Below are positions 1 to 6,797 of a stretch of DNA of 17,131 nucleotides, one piece after another. The translations under genes were made by a program, and so were the position numbers. Numbering within the stretch: position 1 is the stretch's first letter; every line of letters begins with the position of its first letter. This stretch comes from Planctomycetota bacterium (lineage in GTDB: Bacteria; Planctomycetota; Phycisphaerae; WQYP01), in the NCBI GenBank assembly GCA_023489375.1, contig JAMDCX010000045.1:1-17131 (forward strand), written 5' to 3'. Below the pieces are notes generated by a model that worked only from the letters and a program-made list of their open reading frames with translations, had not been told where the DNA came from and made no database searches.

Positions 1-602
1 TCATCAAAGGTCATCCATTCCAGAAACAGGCCGTTGCGTCGTGCCCGTTCGATCTGTTCCAGGCCGATCAGCCACTTGGGGCGGTATACCAGATCATCGG
101 GAATCCCCGCCGCACGGCAACGTGGCCGATCTTCATGCCAAGTCTCCTTGGGCAGATACAACTCCCCATCGAGCAGCGTATGGAAGTCCGGCGTGGCATA
201 GCCCAGATGGACACTGACCACGCAGTTCTCGGTTTTGCCCACCGCCCCGCAGTGCTGCCGCTGCACGCAGGCGGTTTGGTTCCCCTTTTTGGCGAAACTG
301 GTCTCGTCGAGAATGCCCACGCTCTGCCGGTGCGCGTGCCGTGCCGACACCAACTGCTGACAACGATCCCGCATCGCCGACTCGTCCCAGCGATACAGGC
401 CCAAAAACTGCTGCAAATCCCGCGGGGGAACCCCGGCGGCGTCCGCTATGGGCTCAACGCTCTTACGCGGCAAGGGACCCAATTGACCTTCCACGTAGGT
501 GTTGATATGCCGTCGCGCTGTGCGGCGACCGAAACAATCGTCGTACTGGTGCAGATAATGTGTCAACGCCGGTCGAATTCTCAATATCGCTTCAGCTTCC
601 AT
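1..602 (-). CDS. IS701-family transposase, N-terminal part, cut by the window edge
   Basis: The minus strand is open from an ATG at 602 to the left edge, giving 200 residues with no stop; the C-terminal part lies outside. The protein would be a DDE transposase that cuts and moves its own element. The frame reads GRRTARRH (25-32), KSVEPIA (47-53), VPPRDLQQFL (58-67), GILDETSFAKKG (96-107), QRQHCGAVGKTENC (114-127), LLDGELYLP (143-151) and GIPDDLVYRPKW (166-177). This order is characteristic of IS701-type transposases. D99 in DETSF and D145 in LLDGEL are the likely first two catalytic acidic residues; the third would be beyond the edge. A GGAG lies 7 nt upstream of the ATG, which supports the start. 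No frameshift is visible. Whether the element is complete cannot be judged here. The family call is from recall of its conserved blocks, not from a search. Confidence 0.88.
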   Translation of the reverse strand, partial: MEAEAILRIRPALTHYLHQYDDCFGRRTARRHINTYVEGQLGPLPRKSVEPIADAAGVPPRDLQQFLGLYRWDESAMRDRCQQLVSARHAHRQSVGILDETSFAKKGNQTACVQRQHCGAVGKTENCVVSVHLGYATPDFHTLLDGELYLPKETWHEDRPRCRAAGIPDDLVYRPKWLIGLEQIERARRNGLFLEWMTFD

Positions 603-612
603 GCCGGGGCTC

Positions 613-637
613 CTTTCAGAAATACGGCTCCTGAAAG
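613..637. repeat. 7-bp inverted repeat upstream of the transposase
   Basis: CTTTCAG (613-619) and CTGAAAG (631-637) are perfect inverted copies with an 11-nt loop, just upstream of the transposase ribosome binding site. It could be a hairpin in the transposase mRNA that limits translation, or part of the subterminal end of the element. The outer terminal repeat cannot be fixed because the other end of the element is outside the window. Confidence 0.4.
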
Positions 638-1378
638 ACTTCATCGGTAAGTTGCCCTCATTAACTTGAGCTTTTATAGCGTTGTAGTATTAGCCGGAGC
701 CAGGCCGGCGAATCGGGATCGCGGGGGCGGTATTGGAGCCATTTTCATTTACAGGCGCCTTGATCATAGAAACTCACCGATGCTGGTGGAAACACTTGTG
801 CATTGCGTAAGTGTGCGGGGGGGGACGCTACGCTTCAATGAATAATGAGGCGCATAGCTTAATGAATAATGAATAGAAGGATAGAGACAATCCGCCGGGA
901 TAAATTCGTTCACTCGCTTACAATCTCGCTGGCAAGCAGATCGTTTCTGATCCGAATATCCCACTTCGGATTCAACGAAGGTCAACTTGTCCTGCGACCG
1001 TACCATGCTCAAAACCTTCTGCCTTGGATCGAATAATGAGATTTATCCAAGAACTAAAAATAATATATATCATGTCCGATAAAAGTCAAGAGCGCGAAAA
1101 GCAAAAGCACCCAGCTAAAGTTATAAATTTCGTAAAACAACCCCAAAAATGCCATTATTGATAGAATAACGCCAATATTATCGGACTACAGTGCTTTAAT
1201 TTATTTGCAAAAATAGTTGATTTTTTATGGCGGCGTACTATAAAAAAGGCCCTCGTTCGGCCAATCACACCATCAAAAAATACCTAACCTCTACCTTCTA
1301 TGAAAAGATTGTTGTGTCCCCAAGCTATTCATTGCCATATATAATATATACATACAGATAGAATATATAAAACATATC

Positions 1379-1390
1379 GTAACCGTTCAT
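1379..1390 (-). repeat. Dispersed spacer motif, copy 1 (ATGAACGGTTAC)
   Basis: One of six copies of RTRAACGGNTAC found only in the spacers of this window. This copy reads ATGAACGGTTAC on the minus strand and lies in the AT-rich part of the rpoB-upstream spacer. Confidence 0.5.
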
Positions 1391-1705
1391 GGATAAAAGT
1401 GGAAAATGCGGCAGTAAAACACAGCCCTACACATTGTGGATATTGTTGTTAATGGTAACAAACATATTTCCGGTTGCGAATTCTTGTATCAGATTGTTAC
1501 CAATTATTTTGTGACTAAGCCACTCGAGGCCCGTCTCCAGAGCATCCATTGGTATTGCTGAGGCAACGGCCCATTGAGTTCGATGTGGATGGGGATGCGG
1601 ACGATCCCAGACTACTTCTCGAATATGCAAACTGGCGGCGATAAGGGGCTTTTACCAACATTTATGGCCGTACCCAGTCACATCTTCAGTTCTTTCTTCC
1701 AGTCC

Positions 1706-1717
1706 GTGAACGGTTAC
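1706..1717 (+). repeat. Dispersed spacer motif, copy 2 (GTGAACGGTTAC)
   Basis: Second copy of the dispersed 12-bp motif, on the plus strand. It is followed by a small dyad around CATTAATG. Confidence 0.5.
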
Positions 1718-2159
1718 ATTAATGGTAATGCCAATCGGGAAGTTATTACGGCTCCATTCCTAATGGCCGGGATGGCGATGAGTCTGAAATGCCCAGTATG
1801 CGCGGCGGAGGATCGAGCCGACTCTGGAAGATGAGTCCGCGATATCCGACAACAAAGCAGGCGGGGCATTTCAGGCCCACCCGGCGTGGCCGCGTGCCTT
1901 TTTGCCCCCCCTCCTCCACTGCGCATCTCCTCGGCGTACCATGTCGTTGAGGTATGCCATCATCGCATTACTTGATGGGAGCCCAAAACACACCGTCGCG
2001 ACCCGGCGATTACTCGGACAGGCTCCTGGCGGCGAATCTGCAGATCGTGTACTATTTCAGCCAAGGGTTGATACGCCGTTATGGCGTGGAGGATATAGCG
2101 ATTTCCAGATGAAAGTACACTGTCACAAGCCCTCGGTTCTGGGGTTGTTGGCATCACAC

Positions 2160-2188
2160 TTGCATTAGATATGCAGGGGGTATATAAT
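2160..2188 (+). promoter_or_regulatory. Sigma-70-type promoter for rpoB
   Basis: A TTGCAT -35 box (2160-2165) and a perfect TATAAT -10 box (2183-2188) are separated by 17 bp. The start of transcription would be near 2195, leaving a leader of about 130 nt before the rpoB ATG. This is the best promoter in the window. It suggests that rpoB begins its own transcript here rather than relying on read-through from ribosomal-protein genes. Confidence 0.75.
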
Positions 2189-2194
2189 ACAAGA

Positions 2195-2327
2195 CTATGA
2201 ATAGCCGGGCTAGCATTGTTGTTTGTATTTGTTCTTGTTTCTTCCCCCCCATAGTAGATACAGAATTATTAGCAGCGGTGGATTGAAAGAACCTGTTCCC
2301 CGCGGCCTGAATGTCGGAGGTTAAACC
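2195..2327 (+). other. Long 5' leader of rpoB mRNA
   Basis: About 133 nt separate the inferred transcription start from the rpoB start. The first half on the sense strand is rich in T and ends in a run of seven C (2244-2250). The second half ends with the ribosome binding site GGAGG (2316-2320), 7 nt from the ATG. I see no clear intrinsic terminator or riboswitch fold. A leader this long could serve autogenous control, but nothing in the sequence proves it. Confidence 0.4.
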
Positions 2328-5300
2328 ATGCGTATACGTGTATCGCAAGTGCGAGATTATTCAAAACGAGGCGACGCGCTGCCAATTCCGAACCTCATAG
2401 CGGTTCAGACCACGGCGTATAGCCGATTCCTTCAGGCGGATACCGAACCTGAAAAACGAAAAAACGAAGGCATAGAGGCCCTCTTACGGGAAGTGTTTCC
2501 CATTGCGTCTTATGACGGTTCGTCCAAACTGGAATATATCAGTTATGAACTTGGTAAACCGCGGTATTCACGCGATGAATGCCGGGCGCTGCGTCTGACC
2601 TATGGTATGCCCTTGCGCATTAAGGTGCGCTTAAGCCGAAAGGACAAACCGGATATTGTGGAGGAATCCATTTATCTCGGTGATGTACCGATTATGACCG
2701 GCGGGGGTGAATTCATTATTAACGGCGCCGAGAGGGTTATTGTATCGCAGCTGCACCGATCTCCAGGAGTGGACTTTCTGATTCAATCGCAGGAAGGAGA
2801 CCGGCCGCTGCATTCCTGTCGAGTCATTCCGGAACGCGGCAGCTGGATTGAAATTAATATCACCAAGAAGGACGTGCTGGTAGTACGCATTGACCAGTCC
2901 GGGAAAATACCGGCCACCGGTTTCCTGCGGGCTATGGATGAAAAGTACGGCACGGATGAATCCCTGATCCGCGCCTTTTATGAAACGCGCACCGTTCCGG
3001 TGGGACAGTTGAAGGCGGATTATTATGCCGTTGGGGCCATTGTGGATACTGAAACCGGCGAAGAGCTGGTGAAATCCGGGGCTCAGATCGGGGATCGCGT
3101 CGCCAAAATTCAATCCGGCAGCCTGAAAAAAATTGAAGTTGTGGAGAAGGTCGCCGATCCTATTATTCTTAATACCCTGCAGGAAGATGATTCCCACAGT
3201 CATAAGGAAGCGCTGCGTAAAATTTACAGCCGCCTGCGGCCCGGTAATCCGCCCAATGATGATAAAGCCAAAACGCTCTTCGCGGAAAAGTTCTTTGATG
3301 TGGCCCGTTATCGCCTCGGCCGGGTGGGAAGATTCCGCATCAATCGCAAGTTTGAGCAGAATGTGCCCGAAGATGTTATGACTTTGCGCCCGGAGGATAT
3401 CGTTGGCAGCATCAAGTACCTTATGGAATTGCGCGCCGGGCGCGGTTATGTGGATGATATTGACCACTTGGGCAACCGTCGTCTGCGCACCATTGATGAA
3501 CTGGCGCAGGAGGAATTGCGCAAAGGGTTCCTGAAACTTCGGCGCACGGTGCAGGAGCGGCTGAGCACCAAGGCTCCGGAAGAAGTGGCCAAGATTGTGG
3601 AATTGGTGAACTCTAAAAGCATCAGTAGTTCCATTGAGTATTTCTTTGGCCGCAGCGAATTGTCGCAGGTGGTCGACCAGACCAATCCGCTGTCCCAGCT
3701 TACACACGAACGCCGTCTTTCGGCTCTGGGGCCGGGGGGGTTAAACCGCAAACGAGCAGGTTTTGAAGTCCGTGACGTGCATATTTCACACTATGGCCGC
3801 ATCTGCCCGATTGAAACGCCGGAAGGCACTAACATCGGCTTGATCGCTTCGCTGTCCATATATGCGGGTGTGGACGATTATGGTTTCCTTACCACGCCGT
3901 ACCGTGTCGTAGAGAACGGCAAAGTCAACGGCGAACATAAGTACCTGCGAGCCGATGAGGAAATGAAAGCCGTTCTGGCCCCCCCGGAAGTGGTGACACC
4001 GGATACAGGCAAGGTTCGACAGGACCTGCTGCTGGCACGTGTTAATGGAGATCTGCAGCAGGTGCGTGGATCGGAAATTAATTATGTCGATATATCCCCC
4101 AAGCAAACGGTGGCCATCTCGGCCGCTTTAATTCCGTTTCTGGAACATGACGACGCCAACCGCGCCTTGATGGGTTCCAATATGCAGCGGCAGGCAGTAC
4201 CGCTGTTAATTACCGATCCTCCGGTGGTGGAAACGGGTTTAGAAAAAGTTATTCCCTACAACAGCGGCATGGTGGTGAAGGCGGCACGGGCCGGTACCGT
4301 GACATTTGTGGATGCTACCCGAATTATTATTGACAACTCGGATGAGTATGTTCTGCGGAAAAACGCCGGCCTGAACGACAAAACCTGCATGACCCAGAAA
4401 CCACTGGTCACGGTGGGACAGAAAGTCAAGAAGGGTCAGATTCTGGCGGATGGGCCTGCCTGTCGTAATGGGGAACTGGCGCTGGGACGCAATGTACTGG
4501 TCGCCTTTATGACTTTTGACGGCTACAACTATGAAGATGCCATTGTTGTCTCGGAGCGGCTGATCAAAGGTGACGTATTTACCTCGATTCACATTGAAGA
4601 ATTCGATGTGGAAGTGCGCGAAACCAAACTGGGCCGGGAGGAATTCACACGCGATATTCCGAATGTCAGCGAAAAAGCCCTGAAAAATCTGGATGAAATC
4701 GGAATTGTCCGGATCGGCACACATGTACAACCCGGAGACATCCTGGTAGGCAAAGTTTCGCCCAAAAGCAAGACGGAATTGTCGCCGGAGGAAAAACTTC
4801 TGCATGCCATATTCGGACGCGCCGGCGAGGATGTAAAAAATGACTCGCTGGAAGTGCCGGCCGGAACCGAAGGCGTCGTCATCGCGGCACAACGTTTCAG
4901 CCGCCGGATGCAAATGGGCGATGAACAGAAGAAAATTCTTCAGAAAGAAATGAAAGAATACGGCAAGGGAATGGACGCCCGCATTGCCGAACTTTTCCGG
5001 AAGATGGCTAATGAAATCAATGAAGCCACCGGGCAAATCATGGTGGATCCAAATACGCGGCAGAAAGTTGGTAAATCGCATCAGGATGAAGTGATTATTG
5101 AGCAGGTCGAAAACTTTACGGTCAGCTGGATCAAAGGGGCGGAGGACGCCCGTAAACGTGGAGAACAGATCTATTATCGCTATAAAACCGTGCTGCAGTC
5201 CTTGCGGGAAGAAAAAAACCGCAAAATGGAACATATGAAACGTGGCGATGAACTGCCTTCCGGCGTGCTGGAAATGGTGAAGGTTTATCTGGCCACCAAG

Positions 5301-6080
5301 CGGCAACTTTCCGTTGGTGACAAGATGGCCGGACGGCATGGCAACAAGGGCGTCATCGCCCGAATTGTTCCGGAAGCGGATATGCCGTTCCTGGAAGATG
5401 GAACACCGGTGGATATTGTCTTAAATCCGCTGGGCGTTCCTTCACGCATGAATGTTGGACAGATTCTTGAAACCCACCTGGGCTGGGCTGCGGCGGTATT
5501 GGGATTCCAGGCCGTTACACCGGTCTTTGACGGGGCCACGGAAACCGAAATTCTCAAGGCGGTGGAAGAAGCCAATGCCCATGTGCGCCGCCGCCGCACG
5601 GAACTGGTGGAGAAAAAACTGCCTCCGCCCGCGGATGAAATATCGGTGGAGATGCCCGCTTTATTAAAAATTGACCTTTACGATGGCCGCACTGGCGAGC
5701 CTTTTGAGCAAAAGGTAACCGTTGGATATATGTACATGCTCAAGCTCCACCATCTGGTGGATGAAAAGATACATGCCCGCTCTACCGGCCCCTACAGCCT
5801 CATCACGCAGCAGCCCCTGGGCGGCAAAGCCCGTACCGGCGGCCAGCGTTTTGGAGAAATGGAAGTCTGGGCTTTGGAAGCGTATGGAGCCGCGTATGTC
5901 CTGCAGGAACTGTTGACCGTGAAATCGGATGATGTGGAAGGTCGCACCAAGATTTATGAAAGCATGGTCAAAGGTACCAACACTTTGGATGCCGGCACGC
6001 CGGTGTCGTTTGATGTGCTGTGCAACGAAATCCGCGGCTTAGGTTTGAATATTACGCTGGAAAAGAAGAAAGGCATATAA
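2328..6080 (+). CDS. rpoB: DNA-directed RNA polymerase beta subunit
   Basis: This is the beta subunit of RNA polymerase, which with beta-prime forms the catalytic cleft. At 1250 residues it is somewhat shorter than the E. coli protein (1342). Clear landmarks are the rifampicin-binding region at 439-467 (FFGRSELSQ ... HERRLSALG), followed by GPGGLNRKRAGFEVRDVH and YGRICPIETPEGTNIGL, the block NYEDAIVVSE, and GDKMAGRHGNKG at 997-1008 with K999 and K1007 matching the nucleotide-contacting lysines of E. coli. The C-terminal YMYMLKLHHLVDEK and GGKARTGGQRFGEMEVWALEAYGA clamp blocks are intact. GGAGG 7 nt before the ATG fixes the start. It has its own promoter at 2160-2188. The next gene downstream is not rpoC but a HEPN-like gene starting about 50 nt after the stop. 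Several rifampicin-pocket residues differ from E. coli (see findings). Confidence 0.98.
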   Translation: MRIRVSQVRDYSKRGDALPIPNLIAVQTTAYSRFLQADTEPEKRKNEGIEALLREVFPIASYDGSSKLEYISYELGKPRYSRDECRALRLTYGMPLRIKVRLSRKDKPDIVEESIYLGDVPIMTGGGEFIINGAERVIVSQLHRSPGVDFLIQSQEGDRPLHSCRVIPERGSWIEINITKKDVLVVRIDQSGKIPATGFLRAMDEKYGTDESLIRAFYETRTVPVGQLKADYYAVGAIVDTETGEELVKSGAQIGDRVAKIQSGSLKKIEVVEKVADPIILNTLQEDDSHSHKEALRKIYSRLRPGNPPNDDKAKTLFAEKFFDVARYRLGRVGRFRINRKFEQNVPEDVMTLRPEDIVGSIKYLMELRAGRGYVDDIDHLGNRRLRTIDELAQEELRKGFLKLRRTVQERLSTKAPEEVAKIVELVNSKSISSSIEYFFGRSELSQVVDQTNPLSQLTHERRLSALGPGGLNRKRAGFEVRDVHISHYGRICPIETPEGTNIGLIASLSIYAGVDDYGFLTTPYRVVENGKVNGEHKYLRADEEMKAVLAPPEVVTPDTGKVRQDLLLARVNGDLQQVRGSEINYVDISPKQTVAISAALIPFLEHDDANRALMGSNMQRQAVPLLITDPPVVETGLEKVIPYNSGMVVKAARAGTVTFVDATRIIIDNSDEYVLRKNAGLNDKTCMTQKPLVTVGQKVKKGQILADGPACRNGELALGRNVLVAFMTFDGYNYEDAIVVSERLIKGDVFTSIHIEEFDVEVRETKLGREEFTRDIPNVSEKALKNLDEIGIVRIGTHVQPGDILVGKVSPKSKTELSPEEKLLHAIFGRAGEDVKNDSLEVPAGTEGVVIAAQRFSRRMQMGDEQKKILQKEMKEYGKGMDARIAELFRKMANEINEATGQIMVDPNTRQKVGKSHQDEVIIEQVENFTVSWIKGAEDARKRGEQIYYRYKTVLQSLREEKNRKMEHMKRGDELPSGVLEMVKVYLATKRQLSVGDKMAGRHGNKGVIARIVPEADMPFLEDGTPVDIVLNPLGVPSRMNVGQILETHLGWAAAVLGFQAVTPVFDGATETEILKAVEEANAHVRRRRTELVEKKLPPPADEISVEMPALLKIDLYDGRTGEPFEQKVTVGYMYMLKLHHLVDEKIHARSTGPYSLITQQPLGGKARTGGQRFGEMEVWALEAYGAAYVLQELLTVKSDDVEGRTKIYESMVKGTNTLDAGTPVSFDVLCNEIRGLGLNITLEKKKGI

Positions 6081-6120
6081 CGTTAGATCGCAAACCGGCG
6101 GTGATTATTTGTGGTTCCTT

Positions 6121-6127
6121 AAGGAAG
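6121..6127 (+). promoter_or_regulatory. Ribosome binding site that selects the TTG start of the HEPN-like gene
   Basis: AAGGAAG lies 5 nt before TTG at 6133. An alternative in-frame TTG at 6109 lies upstream of this site and has no comparable purine-rich sequence before it, so 6133 is preferred. Confidence 0.5.
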
Positions 6128-6132
6128 TTATC

Positions 6133-6501
6133 TTGGGTGCGTGGCCTGAAATCAGTCGGAATAATTGGAAAGCGGGGCAAGCATTGCGCGCGAAATATCC
6201 CCGTAGCAGTGTAAGTCGCTCTTATGATGCCGCTTTTTCCGCTCTCACCCAGAAATTTGCGGAAATACGATTGTCTTTTTCGGGCAGAGAGTCGCCCCCA
6301 CATCGTGATATTCCCGACCTGGTGAACCAGGCTTTTTCTTCAAAGACTCACGCCAGGGATATCCGTCGAAGCATAAGGGCATTATATGAAATGCGACTAA
6401 ATGCTGATTATTCCGCGGGATTGACCACGGACGTTGCGTCTGCAAGGGAAGCAATCCGGTACTCGGCCATTGTATTACGAGCCTGCGGAGTAATACTATG
6501 A
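6133..6501 (+). CDS. HEPN-like (UPF0332-type) all-helical protein in the rpoB-rpoC gap
   Basis: Predicted 122 residues from TTG 6133; starting at TTG 6109 would add eight. The layout fits a small HEPN domain: a first helix with NNWKAGQAL (10-18), a second with SSVSRSYDAAFSAL (25-38), a loop with GRESPPH (51-57), and a last part with IRALYEMRLNADY (81-93) leading into a terminal helix. The SRxYxAxF and RxxADY signatures are typical of UPF0332/HEPN proteins, which often act as RNA-targeting toxins or nucleic-acid binders next to a nucleotidyltransferase. Here the usual Rx4H nuclease motif reads R88-x4-Y93, so RNase activity is uncertain. The stop overlaps the next start (ATGA at 6498-6501), so the two genes are probably translationally coupled. 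No promoter is visible between rpoB and this gene. Identification is by motif recall; an unrelated helical protein is possible but less likely. Confidence 0.65.
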   Translation: MGAWPEISRNNWKAGQALRAKYPRSSVSRSYDAAFSALTQKFAEIRLSFSGRESPPHRDIPDLVNQAFSSKTHARDIRRSIRALYEMRLNADYSAGLTTDVASAREAIRYSAIVLRACGVIL

Positions 6502-6758
6502 AGTCACAATCGCAAAATTTGAGTGGGGTGTCGAAGGTGGTCGAGAAATATCTAAGGAAACACCAACCGCGAAAATACAAGTTGGTCGTTAAGCACGCAG
6601 GATCAAAACAAGACGGAGACTGGTGGTACATACTGGTTCAACCTGACAGCAAAAAAGTCAGCTTATTTGATTATGCCAGCCGACTGGCCATCACGGAGGA
6701 TGAGTTAAGTGAAAATGAGCATTTAAAAGTGCTGCTTGTTCCTGTAATACCGGAATGA
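6498..6758 (+). CDS. Small protein of unknown function paired with the HEPN-like gene
   Basis: An 86-residue protein whose ATG overlaps the stop of the HEPN-like gene by four bases (ATGA), with GGAG at 6487-6490, 7 nt upstream. It has a basic N-terminal helix-like part (VSKVVEKYLRKHQPRKYK, 11-28), a likely beta strand DWWYILVQPD (41-50), an acidic segment FDYASRLAITEDEL (57-70) and a hydrophobic ending EHLKVLLVPVIPE (74-86). There is no signal peptide and no membrane segment. It lacks the GSx(n)DxD motif of the MNT nucleotidyltransferases that normally accompany HEPN proteins, and it is not a recognisable ribbon-helix-helix or HTH antitoxin. Its position suggests a dedicated partner, perhaps an inhibitor, of the HEPN-like protein; that role is inference. 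I have a vague recollection of similar HEPN-plus-WWY pairs elsewhere, but I cannot name a family. Confidence 0.6.
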   Translation: MKSQSQNLSGVSKVVEKYLRKHQPRKYKLVVKHAGSKQDGDWWYILVQPDSKKVSLFDYASRLAITEDELSENEHLKVLLVPVIPE

Positions 6759-6797
6759 TGTAAACTGAATTTATAACTCTTTTGGGAGTCAATAACC

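Larger units (their letters stand above)
603..2158. other. Long gene-poor spacer between the IS701 element and the rpoB promoter
   Basis: I find no convincing gene in this stretch. Short open frames exist on both strands (for example 764-1012 minus, 1427-1630 minus, 1574-1834 plus), but they overlap one another, lack good ribosome binding sites and have no recognisable motif. The stretch from about 1040 to 1420 is visibly richer in A and T than the neighbouring genes. Repeat fragments of the AATGAATAATGA type lie at 837-848 and 861-872, and two copies of a 12-bp dispersed motif lie at 1379-1390 and 1706-1717. No tRNA-like cloverleaf or T-loop was seen. The genes usually found upstream of rpoB (rplJ, rplL) are absent. 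Confidence 0.6.

Noticed and set aside
135..650. Plus-strand open frame of 171 codons
   Set aside because: It is the exact codon-register shadow of the minus-strand IS701 transposase, which has clear family motifs.
764..1012. Minus-strand open frame of 82 codons
   Set aside because: It contains the AATGAATAATGA repeat, has no family resemblance, and composition fits a spacer.
1881..1910. Possible terminator: GGCGTGGCCGCGTGCC followed by five T
   Set aside because: The stem needs two G-T pairs and no gene ends nearby on that strand.
603..2327. tRNA genes upstream of rpoB
   Set aside because: I looked for T-loop and acceptor-stem patterns here because tRNA genes often precede this locus, and found none.
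2631..3707. Long minus-strand open frame of 358 codons
   Set aside because: It lies wholly inside rpoB, has no recognisable motif and is a shadow of its codon usage; the same applies to 4239-5339.
6736..6766. Separate promoter for rpoC (TTGTTC and TAAACT)
   Set aside because: The boxes are 19 bp apart and the -10 is weak; co-transcription with the upstream genes is the simpler reading.
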